The position numbers and the translations under genes are program-made. A stretch of 64,000 nucleotides of DNA from Halarcobacter sp. (GTDB taxonomy: Bacteria; Campylobacterota; Campylobacteria; Campylobacterales; Arcobacteraceae): positions 2,638,680-2,702,679 of the forward strand of contig NZ_OY781470.1 in assembly GCF_963676935.1 (NCBI RefSeq), given 5' to 3'. The notes beneath the pieces are model-generated. The model was not told where the DNA came from. It searched no databases and worked only from the letters and a program-made list of their open reading frames with translations. Below are positions 55,472-64,000 of the stretch, piece after piece; positions within the stretch are counted from its first letter, which is position 1, and every line of letters begins with the position of its first letter.

Positions 55472-55488
55472 TTTATTTCCTATTCTTT

Positions 55489-57699
55489 CTATGAAAATAT
55501 TATTGAATCGATATTTTTAAAAGTTACATATCCATTTGTATTACCTTGATAATTAACCAATGCAACTGTTTTAACTTTTCTATATACTATTTTTTCATAA
55601 TTTTCTCTCAAAAAAGTTTCTAAATCATCAAATTCTGTAATTCCATATTTTATTAATGAAAATACTATCTTTTGCCTATTTGTATAAAGGTTAAAATATT
55701 TACATTCTGCTTCTGTTACTAAAACATCTATTTTATCGTCAAATTGAAACTCATATCCTAATTTATTTTCATCAAATAATATCTCTTCTTTTAATAATTC
55801 ATCTACAGGAATATCTATTTTATCAATAACCATTTCAAGTAAGATTCCACAGTTTTCATCTTCTAAATCAAATTTTGAATAATTTCTTTTTGATTGAATC
55901 TTTTCAATATCCCTTAATAGAGCTGATTTTAAATCTTTTCTACGGCTACCCCATTTGGTTGAACCTTTACCATCTTGAAATAAAGTTAAATATATTAATG
56001 ATAAAGAAGAATTGAATTTATATTTTTGTTCAAATGCTCTTAATGAAAAGTTTTTATCAAACTTATTTCCATCTATAAACTCTTTTCTAATTCCCTCTAA
56101 TAAATATCTTTCTGGCTCATTCATAAACTCATCCTCAAATTTTCTTTTTACTGTTTCTTTTAATTTTCCATCCCAATCAATTCCCGATGCCAAATTTGAA
56201 ACCAATTCTGGCAATATATATATTTCTGAGAGTTCAACAAAATCTTTTCCATCAATTGTTTTTATATAATCATTTGTTTGTGTATCAATTAATGCACAAT
56301 AAAGTTTGTATATCCCAGGTTGCACTCTTCTATTAATTCTTAAACAAACTTCATCAACAACAATATCATCTTTTTTCCAATGTATAGAATTATAAACCCC
56401 ATTTGATATAGGATGTATTTCACTAAATGTTTGACCATATTTAGATTTACCAACTATATTAACCTCAATATTTGAAAAACTTTTTTCTCCAACTTGAAAC
56501 GTTAATTTTGAAAGAAATCCTGAACCTGTTCTAAAACTTTCCACAGCTTGGTAATCTAAAATCTTATATCCATGTTCTAATTGTATATTTATTGAATTTG
56601 TTGCAACATCTTCACTTAATAAATTTTTTTCTTCATAAATAGACACATCTTTTTTAATATCATTTATATCATAAATAAAGATATCTTTTTTCTTTTTCTT
56701 TCTTTTTTTCTCTTTTTCAAAAATAAATCTAATATTGTTTTCATCTTTGTTGATTTCTAAATTTTCTAAATTATTATCATCTAAACTTTGAAGTTTTTCA
56801 CTAACATATGAAAAGCATTTTTCATCTGCTGTTTCAACTCCACCATTGTGTAATATTGTAGGATAGATATTTAATTGTGAAATTTGATTATTGGAAAACT
56901 CTAATTTAAACATTGCTGAGTATTTTAAATATTCATTACCAGCAATAGTATCTACTAAAAATGTACCCATATCGTATATTATTGGTTTATTTTTATAAAC
57001 TTCCATTCCTAAAAGAAGATGGGAAGAGTGTCCAAGGATAGCATCACACCCAAAATCAATCAATTTTTTTGCTTGAACTCTTAACTCTTCTTCTGGATTA
57101 TCTACCCAGTTTTCTGTCCAATGGGGAGAAACTATTATAAAATCAGCATGCTCTTTTGCTTTTTTAATAATCCCTTCTAAAGTTGATGAGATATTTTCTA
57201 TCTTACTAATATAAAATATTCCACCCCTTTCATCTGTTGCAAACAATGTTTTTGGTTTAACTGTACAAAAACTAATTACTGCAACAATGCTATCTTTAAC
57301 TTTGATATACATTGGTTTTTTTGATTCAGCTAAGTTTTTTCCACTTCCTGAATTTGGTATATTCATAAAATCTAAAAACTCTTTTTGAAAAACAACACCC
57401 TCTTCACCATAATCCATAGCATGATTATTTGCAGTTATTACAGCATGAAAATTTGAGTCAATTAAAAGTTGAGCTAACTTTACACTACATCTAAAATAGT
57501 AAGGATTTTTCTCTCTTTTAGGAAATAGTTTACCTTTGTGAGTTATAACTGTTTCAAGATTGCAAAGATTTAAATCACTATTTTTTAAGTATTCTAAAGT
57601 ATTTCCAAATATTTTTTCAATGGAATCTTGCTCATAAAACTTATGCATTCTGCGAGCAAGTATTAAATCCCCTACTGCTGTTAAATTAAAATTCTTCAT
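55489..57699 (-). CDS. CapA-family phosphoesterase-like protein with long C-terminal extension
   Basis: 736 residues. The first ~300 are a CapA/PgsA domain of the calcineurin-like fold: TAVGDLILARR, NLETVITH, TANNHAMDYG, SPHWTENW and GHSSHLLLG. Unlike PgsA it has no signal peptide or membrane anchor. The next ~430 residues include a Lys-rich stretch (near 330-345), a beta-rich middle resembling the Wzt-type sugar-polymer-binding module of ABC exporters (GSGFLSKLTFQVGEK, QPGIYKLYCALID), and a helical tail, none firmly assigned. CapA proteins take part in poly-gamma-glutamate capsule making or anchoring. It lies 9-17 bases from its neighbours. Confidence 0.78.
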   Translation of the reverse strand: MKNFNLTAVGDLILARRMHKFYEQDSIEKIFGNTLEYLKNSDLNLCNLETVITHKGKLFPKREKNPYYFRCSVKLAQLLIDSNFHAVITANNHAMDYGEEGVVFQKEFLDFMNIPNSGSGKNLAESKKPMYIKVKDSIVAVISFCTVKPKTLFATDERGGIFYISKIENISSTLEGIIKKAKEHADFIIVSPHWTENWVDNPEEELRVQAKKLIDFGCDAILGHSSHLLLGMEVYKNKPIIYDMGTFLVDTIAGNEYLKYSAMFKLEFSNNQISQLNIYPTILHNGGVETADEKCFSYVSEKLQSLDDNNLENLEINKDENNIRFIFEKEKKRKKKKKDIFIYDINDIKKDVSIYEEKNLLSEDVATNSINIQLEHGYKILDYQAVESFRTGSGFLSKLTFQVGEKSFSNIEVNIVGKSKYGQTFSEIHPISNGVYNSIHWKKDDIVVDEVCLRINRRVQPGIYKLYCALIDTQTNDYIKTIDGKDFVELSEIYILPELVSNLASGIDWDGKLKETVKRKFEDEFMNEPERYLLEGIRKEFIDGNKFDKNFSLRAFEQKYKFNSSLSLIYLTLFQDGKGSTKWGSRRKDLKSALLRDIEKIQSKRNYSKFDLEDENCGILLEMVIDKIDIPVDELLKEEILFDENKLGYEFQFDDKIDVLVTEAECKYFNLYTNRQKIVFSLIKYGITEFDDLETFLRENYEKIVYRKVKTVALVNYQGNTNGYVTFKNIDSIIFS

Positions 57700-57708
57700 C
57701 TAATCCCT

Positions 57709-59421
57709 TTAATAACTTCTCAAATATTTCTCAGATAAATTTATAAAACTATTTATCTCTTGTTTTTCTATTTGACATTTTTCTTTTATTGTTTTAGTTA
57801 ATGCTTTTAATAAAAATATATTATTTGATTTTGATTTCTGCTGTTTTGCCGGCCACTCTAAATAGTTATTTAAATTTTTTGCTTTTGTTGCATATATACT
57901 TTGTTCTTGTAAATTATCTAATAAAGATTTATAAAACTCTGTGTTTTTAAATCCATTTGAGATTTTAGGGAACTGTAAATACTCAGGTATTTTATACTTT
58001 TTAAAAGTTAAGTTTTCAGAATCTTCACAATATTTACCTAAACTATTCCAAAAAGATGCAGCATTATATCCTTGAGAAAAAAGGGATAATAACTCTTTTT
58101 GAGTTTTAGGAAGTTTTCTATTTTTTATTTTTTTATTTTCTAAACTATATTCAAGCCATCTTGATGAACCTTCAGAAAACCAATCGTTTCTTAATCTTGT
58201 TTTTGCATTTTGGTAAATATGTGTCATTTCGTGAAAAGGGATAAGGTTGTCATTTTTAAAATCTTTATTAATAGTCATTGAAATAACGGAACCTCTATGT
58301 AAATTGTATTTTTTTGTAATAGAAAATCTAGAAAGTACATTCTTATTTGAAGTATATGCTTTTGATTTTACATCTCTAATTTTTATATCTATATATTTTG
58401 AACCTCTTAAAACAAAAGGACTATTAGAATAGTTTAAAGGATCTTTTAATAAAAAATAGTTTTCTAAAATATTTTTAGAAAAAACTAATTGATACATTAA
58501 ACTCTCTATTTTATCTGGTACTAAATTTTTATTTTTATCTTCAATATTCTTTATTGCATCTTTTCCAGATAAAGAATAAAATATTCTAAAATTATCGTAC
58601 ATATAAGAGTATTGATAATCCTTTGAATTTAAATCTTTATAAGATTTTCCACCATTGTTAATAAATTTTTCAACTAAGTTATTAACAGGTTTTGTAATAG
58701 TTTCTTCATTTTTAAAAACTTTTTCTAAATTAAAATTTTGTTTTATTATTTTTGCATTTCTTTTTATCATAGAAACTTGTTCTTTATTAAAACCAATATT
58801 TCTTTGTCCACCACTACCTTTACAATTACTTGAACTAGACATAATATTTGTATCGCTGTTATATTTGGCATCTTTTACACAAACATGTCCTAATCCAAAA
58901 CAATGTCCCATCTCATGTTCTTCAGGACTTTGTTTAGTATGGTTTAATCTTTTCCAATCTAATAAAATAAAAGGATGGGAAGCTTTATTAAAAGCTCCCC
59001 TTGAAGTGGTATATTTATCATAACCATAAAAAGGAGAATAACTATCTATAACATATATATTTATCGCTTTTGTATCCCTAACTTTTATATCTTTACAAGT
59101 AAAATATTCCTTATAAACTCTTTTTTTATTGTATTTTTCTTTTGTATCTCCCAAACGAATAAACTTACATTTAGAATTTTTTATATCTTTATAAAAGGAT
59201 GCTGATTTAAATCTAAAATTTATTAATTTATCTTTGTTTTCACTTACAAAATATTTATTTAAAATATCTACTTCTTTTTTTAATTGTTTTAATGTAGCTT
59301 TTTTATGTGCTTTGTCATTTTTTGTCAAAACAGCAAAATGTATATCAAAAGTTGGAAACTCATTTGCAAACAATATTTTTGAAAATAAAAATATAGAAAG
59401 AAAAAAAGATATTTTTATCAT
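57709..59421 (-). CDS. Secreted protein with two zinc-peptidase motifs
   Basis: 570 residues with a signal peptide (1-19, ending LFA). An N-terminal metzincin-like domain has the full HExxHxxGxxH site HEMGHCFGLGH (169-179) and a Met-turn-like NIMSSSS (near 192-198). A Ca-type motif DKNKNLVPDKIE (near 295-306) follows. A second, gluzincin-like site is HEMTH (397-401), with the downstream Glu417 in WFSEGSSRW as in peptidase-MA-like proteins. Both sites look complete. Targets could be the neighbouring adhesin or cell-wall peptides, inferred from context only. Confidence 0.75.
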   Translation of the reverse strand: MIKISFFLSIFLFSKILFANEFPTFDIHFAVLTKNDKAHKKATLKQLKKEVDILNKYFVSENKDKLINFRFKSASFYKDIKNSKCKFIRLGDTKEKYNKKRVYKEYFTCKDIKVRDTKAINIYVIDSYSPFYGYDKYTTSRGAFNKASHPFILLDWKRLNHTKQSPEEHEMGHCFGLGHVCVKDAKYNSDTNIMSSSSNCKGSGGQRNIGFNKEQVSMIKRNAKIIKQNFNLEKVFKNEETITKPVNNLVEKFINNGGKSYKDLNSKDYQYSYMYDNFRIFYSLSGKDAIKNIEDKNKNLVPDKIESLMYQLVFSKNILENYFLLKDPLNYSNSPFVLRGSKYIDIKIRDVKSKAYTSNKNVLSRFSITKKYNLHRGSVISMTINKDFKNDNLIPFHEMTHIYQNAKTRLRNDWFSEGSSRWLEYSLENKKIKNRKLPKTQKELLSLFSQGYNAASFWNSLGKYCEDSENLTFKKYKIPEYLQFPKISNGFKNTEFYKSLLDNLQEQSIYATKAKNLNNYLEWPAKQQKSKSNNIFLLKALTKTIKEKCQIEKQEINSFINLSEKYLRSY

Positions 59422-59425
59422 GGGA

Positions 59426-60883
59426 TTACTTTATTTGTTTTTTAGAGCCAAGTTTAAAAATCCTTGAACTTATAGTTGCAAGTTTTAAGTACCCATTTCC
59501 CATTATAAATAATAAATCATTTTCTTGTAAATTTTCCCTTAAACTATCAAAAATTTTATCTTTATCATTTGTATCCATAATAACTTTTTTCTTCATTTCC
59601 TCATTTAGATTCTCATGAAGATAGTTTAAATATGGTCCTGTTGTATATAATAAATCAATAGGTGCATCATTTATATATGAGGCTAAAGCTGTATGTTGTT
59701 CTTTTGTAAATGAATTATCTTCTTCAGTTGAAGAACCTCCAATAACAGCTACAATTCTTCTATTTCCTTTTATATTTTTTAAATCTAAAAGTGCAGATCT
59801 CATCCCTTCAATTGCACCTCTTAAAGATTGATCATAATATAAAATCTTTTTATTATCAAAAACCACTTCAAATAATCTTCCCATTGTTTCATAACAAATT
59901 AAATTTTTATAGTTTTCACTAACTTTACTTATATTTTGAGATAATAAAGCAGCTACTAATAAGGCTGCAACACTTTGTAAAGGAGCATGATTTTGAAACA
60001 TAGGAACTGTATAATCAACAATATTGTCTCTAATATTTGCTTTTACATCCCATGTAAAATCTTTATGATTAAAAGTGTTTTCTAATAAAAAGGCATCGGC
60101 ATTGTTTTCTTTACTAAAAGTAAATATTTTAACATCAGGTCTTAATTCTTTTATTTTGTTCTTTAGTATCTCATATGTATCCATATCTTCATTTAAAATA
60201 CAAAAACCATTAGGAACCATCCCAACTACAGCAGAAGCCTTTGCTTTTATAAAATTATCTAATGTTTTATGTACTCTCATATGATTTGGAGTAACATTTG
60301 TAAATACTACAATATTTGGTTTTACTATTTCACTTCTTTCAACACCCACTTCATATCTTGCTGCACCTGAAACTTCTAATATCTCTACCTTATCATCTTT
60401 TTTCATACTTAAAAGAGAATATAAGATTGGTAATTTTACATTTGCACTATTGATTATTGCATGGGTATTGATTAGGGGTGAAAGGATATGATGCAATTGG
60501 GTTTTAAATCCAGTTTTTCCTACACTTCCTGCAACTAAAACTCTTATAGGATTTAACTCATCTCTAATAGCACAAGCAACTTTTTCCATTGCTTTATTTA
60601 CATCATCAACAACTAACATAGGTTTATTAAAAAATTGTGCATACTCTTTTTTATCAATAACTACAGCTGAAACTTTTTTTCTAAATATTTTTAATAATTC
60701 ATATTCGATATCTATTGATTCTTTTCTCCATTTATCAAGTGCAATTGCAAAACTTAAATTACCCTCTTTTAAAACCCCATGGGTTCCAATTCCTGTAAAG
60801 TTAATGTTCTCTTTACAATTTATCCAATAGCCTTTTGTTATCTCTTTTAGTTTTTGTGCATCTAGATATATTTTTTCACTCAT
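59426..60883 (-). CDS. MurF-like Mur ligase family protein
   Basis: 485 residues from the ATG at 60883, two bases after the stop of the preceding gene; a longer frame would start inside that gene and was rejected. Domains: MurF-like N-terminus (WINCKENINFTGIGTHG), ATP-binding P-loop AGSVGKTGFK, the central NVTPNHMRVHKT, and a C-terminal domain with YDQSLRGAIEGMRSALLDLK at the place of the MurE/F substrate motif. It probably forms an amide bond between a carboxylate and an amino acid or peptide with ATP. It is clearly paralogous to the Mur part of the upstream fusion. Real MurF belongs to a dcw cluster, so this is an accessory ligase. Confidence 0.8.
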   Translation of the reverse strand: MSEKIYLDAQKLKEITKGYWINCKENINFTGIGTHGVLKEGNLSFAIALDKWRKESIDIEYELLKIFRKKVSAVVIDKKEYAQFFNKPMLVVDDVNKAMEKVACAIRDELNPIRVLVAGSVGKTGFKTQLHHILSPLINTHAIINSANVKLPILYSLLSMKKDDKVEILEVSGAARYEVGVERSEIVKPNIVVFTNVTPNHMRVHKTLDNFIKAKASAVVGMVPNGFCILNEDMDTYEILKNKIKELRPDVKIFTFSKENNADAFLLENTFNHKDFTWDVKANIRDNIVDYTVPMFQNHAPLQSVAALLVAALLSQNISKVSENYKNLICYETMGRLFEVVFDNKKILYYDQSLRGAIEGMRSALLDLKNIKGNRRIVAVIGGSSTEEDNSFTKEQHTALASYINDAPIDLLYTTGPYLNYLHENLNEEMKKKVIMDTNDKDKIFDSLRENLQENDLLFIMGNGYLKLATISSRIFKLGSKKQIK

Positions 60884-60885
60884 AA

Positions 60886-63336
60886 TTATCCAATCTGTTC
60901 TCTTTTCCCTAAAGATAAAATATATTGACCAACATTGCCTAGTCTTAAATATGCACTTCCCATTACAAAAACACAATCATCATTTTCTATGTTTTTTATA
61001 AGATCTTCAACTAATAATTCTCTGTCATCACTATGCAGTTTTAATTTAGATTTTAATTCATCATTTAAGTTATCATGTAGATAATTTAAATACGGACCTG
61101 TAGTATAAAGTAAATCAATATCACTCTCATTTAAAAGTTTAGCAAGTTTTTCATGTTGTAATTTTGTAAATTCACCATCCTCTTCAATGGATGAACCACC
61201 TAAAAGTGCTATCTTTTTACCCTTGATTTTAAAGTTTTTTAAATCATTTAAAGCTGATTCCATACCTTGTATAGAGCCCCTTAAAGACTGGTCATAAAAA
61301 ACAAAACTCTTTTTTTCTTCTGTAATTCTAAAAAGTCTACCCATTGTTTGAAAGGTACTAATGTTTTTATAATTTAATGCAGCCTCTTTTATATCATAAC
61401 CTAAACTATCAACAACTAATAAAACTCCTAAACTCTGTATTGGAGCATGATTTTGAAACAATGGTAACTTATACTCAATCTCTTTTTCGTTTATCATAGC
61501 TTTTATATTCCAAGAGAAATCATCTGAATTAAACTCTTTTGAGATAATATGTGCATTATTCTCTTTTGATTCACCAAAAGTGATAATCTTTGCATCTTCT
61601 CTAATCTCTTTAATTACAGTTTTTAATTCTTGGGCATATAAAGCATCATTGTTTACAATACAAATACCATTTTCTTTTAAACCTTCAACTGCTGAAGCCT
61701 TGTTTCTAATTAGGTTTTCTACACTTTTATGAATATCCATATGAACTAAATTTATATCTGTAAAAACACAAATATTTGGAGAGATAATTTTACTTCTACT
61801 TACACCCCAACTATATTTTGCTGCACCTGATACTTCAACTATCTCAACTTTGTCATCACTTTTTAAACTTGCTAAAGAGTACAAAATTGGAAGTTTTATA
61901 TTTCCACTATTTAAAATTGCATGGGTATTAACAATATCTTTTAAACAAGTATGCAATTGTATTTTAAAACCTGTTTTTCCTACAGTACCCCCTACAAATA
62001 CCGTTTGAGGATTAACTTTTTCTCTTACTTCAATTGCAACTTTTCTTAACATTGAAGTTACATCATCCACAACAAGTACTGGTATTTTTAAGCCTTTTGC
62101 ATACTCTTCTCTATCAACAACAATTGTGTTTACACCTTTTTTTACACAAGAGTTTATCCTTTCCATAATAACTTCAGAAGAAAGGTTTTCTTTTCTCCAA
62201 TCTGATAAAGATACAAAAAAACTAATAAAACCTTTTCTAGCATCGCTGTGAGTTCCAACTCTTGAGTATAAAATATTTGGATTAAAATTAATCCATTTCC
62301 CACCTGTTATTTTTGTTAAATTTTCAGGAGTCAAATATATAGAATCTTCAATATTTAAAGGTATTTCAAAAGAGAATTTCTCAATAGTAGAAATAAACTT
62401 TGAAGCCATATCTTTGAACTTTGAAATCTCTTCAGCTGAAGCTTCTTCTATAGAGTAGTTATATAGTTTTTCATTTGGATTTTCTAATAATTTCTTAGTG
62501 CATTCCATCCCTTTTTTTATCTCATAAGCATACTCCTTATAAGAATAGGTACCATCAAAGTTTGGATTTTCAATCATTGTTGGTAATAAACCTTTATATA
62601 ACAATAGATGATTTGTCAAAGTTAAAAATGTTCTACAGTTTCCATCTGGGAAAGGGTGTAATAACTCAATCTCCTGAATAAACTTAGCTATTTCACTTAT
62701 GATATTATCTTCACCTTCTAGTTTTTGTAGTTTTTGATTAAATCTATTTACAATCTCTTCCATTTTTTTTGCAAATTGAAGTTGCACATAAGCTTTAGCT
62801 TCATAAAACTCTACAAAACTTCCTTTTTGATCCAAGATATTTTTAGTCTTTTCATCCAACTCTGGAAACCAAGGATTAAATTGTAGTTTTCCTCTTTTCA
62901 TTAATCGTTTATATACATCAAAAACATCTAAATCTTTCGCAGATTTTTCAAAACCTTTATTATGAAAAAGCTTTACATTGTCATTTTTTCTTAATTCAAA
63001 TAACTCTTTAAAAAACTCTAATGTTGTTCTTGCAGCAAAAAATTTAAAACCAGTTTCTTCACATCTTAAATCTCCTGGTGAAGCTTCCCTTAACGTTGAA
63101 TGAACATTAAACATACAAATATGATGAAGGTTTCTTAAATAGTGGCAACTAACACCTTTTGATAAATCAAAATTTTCTAGCATATGGGTATATGCATTAA
63201 TCATCCCTTGCGTTGAACCATTCTCTTGATTTTCATAACCTGTCCAACCACGATATTTTTTATGAAACCTTCCATCAATAAAAAGTCTCCATAATTGTCT
63301 TTTATCAATCTTTTTTAAAGCACTTATACCATCCAT
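60886..63336 (-). CDS. Fusion of a Fic-like domain and a Mur ligase
   Basis: 816 residues from the ATG at 63336 (GAAGGG 7 bases upstream; a GTG five codons earlier is less likely). Residues ~1-320 form a Fic-like domain with HPFPDGNCRTF at about 227-237; the His, Phe, Asp and Gly-Asn are kept, but the second Arg of the full HxFx(D/E)GNGRxxR motif is missing. Residues ~335-816 are a Mur ligase with P-loop GGTVGKTGFK and YDQSLRGSIQGMESAL. This part is a close paralogue of the next gene. Fic domains transfer AMP or other nucleotide groups; a coupled regulatory or tailoring role is inferred. I know of no established function for this fusion. Confidence 0.78.
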   Translation of the reverse strand: MDGISALKKIDKRQLWRLFIDGRFHKKYRGWTGYENQENGSTQGMINAYTHMLENFDLSKGVSCHYLRNLHHICMFNVHSTLREASPGDLRCEETGFKFFAARTTLEFFKELFELRKNDNVKLFHNKGFEKSAKDLDVFDVYKRLMKRGKLQFNPWFPELDEKTKNILDQKGSFVEFYEAKAYVQLQFAKKMEEIVNRFNQKLQKLEGEDNIISEIAKFIQEIELLHPFPDGNCRTFLTLTNHLLLYKGLLPTMIENPNFDGTYSYKEYAYEIKKGMECTKKLLENPNEKLYNYSIEEASAEEISKFKDMASKFISTIEKFSFEIPLNIEDSIYLTPENLTKITGGKWINFNPNILYSRVGTHSDARKGFISFFVSLSDWRKENLSSEVIMERINSCVKKGVNTIVVDREEYAKGLKIPVLVVDDVTSMLRKVAIEVREKVNPQTVFVGGTVGKTGFKIQLHTCLKDIVNTHAILNSGNIKLPILYSLASLKSDDKVEIVEVSGAAKYSWGVSRSKIISPNICVFTDINLVHMDIHKSVENLIRNKASAVEGLKENGICIVNNDALYAQELKTVIKEIREDAKIITFGESKENNAHIISKEFNSDDFSWNIKAMINEKEIEYKLPLFQNHAPIQSLGVLLVVDSLGYDIKEAALNYKNISTFQTMGRLFRITEEKKSFVFYDQSLRGSIQGMESALNDLKNFKIKGKKIALLGGSSIEEDGEFTKLQHEKLAKLLNESDIDLLYTTGPYLNYLHDNLNDELKSKLKLHSDDRELLVEDLIKNIENDDCVFVMGSAYLRLGNVGQYILSLGKREQIG

Positions 63337-63360
63337 TAAATTACCCTTCACTCATATAAA

Positions 63361-64000
63361 CTATTTTAATACTTTTAATAATCTTGCAAAAAAGCAAGCT
63401 GCATGTTGTACAGAATCAACCCTTACCCATTGTCTAGTTAATTTAAACCTAAAGCTATGTAGTGCTTTTTTAGGATTTATATGACAATAGTTTGATTTTT
63501 CATCATGAAAAGTTTTCATCAAACCTTCTGCACTTAACAACATATGCTCCATTATCCACGAAACCTTCTCTTCATCTTCTAAATATTTAGCCAAATAATA
63601 AGCACTAACTACACCTTCACATCTTGAAGCATCATGATAAACATGGTCTCCAAACTGATAAAAGAACCCACCTATATAATCTTTATTTCTTTTCAAAGTA
63701 TTATATTCTGTATACATATGCTTAAACATCTGTTTTGTATCATTAAATACAAAATCTATATAAGCTTGTTTTTTTAAGCCATCTACTTTTACCCACTCCT
63801 CAATTGCTTGCATAAGCCATGCATCTGCTGGTAAGGGTTCAAATAAATAATCATACTTTATGGGTCTAATATCAACTAAAAAATCTAATGCTTTTTCACT
63901 TTTTTCTTTTATCTCTTCTTGAAGTTTTTCATCGACATTTTTCATATGTCGATAGTATAAAGCTAGACCCAAAAGAGCTTCACCGGGATAATAAAAAGAG
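63361..64000 (-). CDS. Alpha/alpha-barrel-like protein (5' part outside window)
   Basis: 213 residues are visible, entering from the right edge in frame (SFYYPGEALLGLALYYR), so the true start is beyond the window; the TTG at 63972 is not a real start. Helix-pair repeats with YPGEALL, GDHVYHDASRCEGVVSAYYL and QWVRVDSVQHAACF recall alpha/alpha-toroid enzymes such as glycosidases or epimerases, but no family could be named. It lies 24 bases before the Fic-Mur gene in the same operon. Confidence 0.6.
   Translation of the reverse strand, partial: SFYYPGEALLGLALYYRHMKNVDEKLQEEIKEKSEKALDFLVDIRPIKYDYLFEPLPADAWLMQAIEEWVKVDGLKKQAYIDFVFNDTKQMFKHMYTEYNTLKRNKDYIGGFFYQFGDHVYHDASRCEGVVSAYYLAKYLEDEEKVSWIMEHMLLSAEGLMKTFHDEKSNYCHINPKKALHSFRFKLTRQWVRVDSVQHAACFFARLLKVLK

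Noticed and set aside
53718-64000. A standard poly-gamma-glutamate pgsBCA operon
   Set aside because: No PgsC is visible, the CapA-like protein has no membrane anchor, and the ligases look MurF-like rather than PgsB-like. The extra Fic, peptidase, PLP and LicC-like genes do not belong to that pathway.

Overview
The window is about 64 kb of AT-rich DNA that reads as a Campylobacterota chromosome, most likely of the Arcobacter group. The evidence is the low GC, a flagellar set with FliL, MotE-like, FliJ-like and FliQ proteins, split ammonium-sensing modules, and T-rich promoters with good TATAAT boxes but mostly weak -35 boxes. This placement is inferred from protein flavour, not from a marker gene. 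No rRNA, tRNA, CRISPR array, insertion sequence or prophage was seen. No gap between genes exceeds 300 bases.

Layout. (1) 1-6537: flagellar genes. A minus-strand run holds an acidic protein of unknown function, fliQ, a fliJ-like gene, a motE-like gene, fliL, a small membrane protein and flgH, with fliS further on. Divergent from it are flgI and fliM. (2) 6548-15342: pyrC and a nitrogen-sensing region with two tandem amtB-PII pairs. Divergent from these is an operon of a membrane sensor-like protein, an AAA+/Fis regulator lacking the sigma54-contact loop, and glnD. A 17-bp inverted repeat occurs upstream of all three promoters. (3) 15345-21925: an LplT-PlsC-acyl-ACP-synthetase fusion with a MerR-like regulator, a PepSY membrane protein and a RarD-type transporter. 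(4) 21987-25592: an arsenic operon (arsR, gamma-glutamylcyclotransferase-like, arsB, arsC, ArsP-like permease, thioredoxin-like) with two copies of a putative ArsR operator. (5) 25721-28199: a flavin-type oxidase-like protein and transketolase.

(6) 28330-53656: a type I secretion and giant-adhesin locus. The operon encodes a TolC-like protein with a C-terminal SPOR domain, an ABC exporter, a membrane-fusion protein, an ankyrin-OmpA lipoprotein and a WG-repeat lipoprotein. A convergent response regulator and soluble histidine kinase follow, then a 5,406-residue RTX/VWA adhesin. Its stalk is an uninterrupted run of about 1,235 Thr-Asp dipeptides (7.4 kb of hexanucleotide repeat), which is the most striking object in the window. 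Near-identical tandem direct repeats lie at the same place before tolC and before the adhesin gene, suggesting one regulator for both.

(7) 53718-64000: directly upstream of the adhesin on the same strand is a tightly packed operon: an alpha/alpha-barrel-like protein (cut by the window edge), a Fic-Mur-ligase fusion, a second Mur ligase, a secreted protein with two zinc-peptidase motifs, a CapA-family protein with a long extension, a HisC/CobD-like PLP enzyme and a LicC-like nucleotidyltransferase. This looks like an undescribed surface-polymer or decoration system. Its link to the adhesin is inferred from position only.
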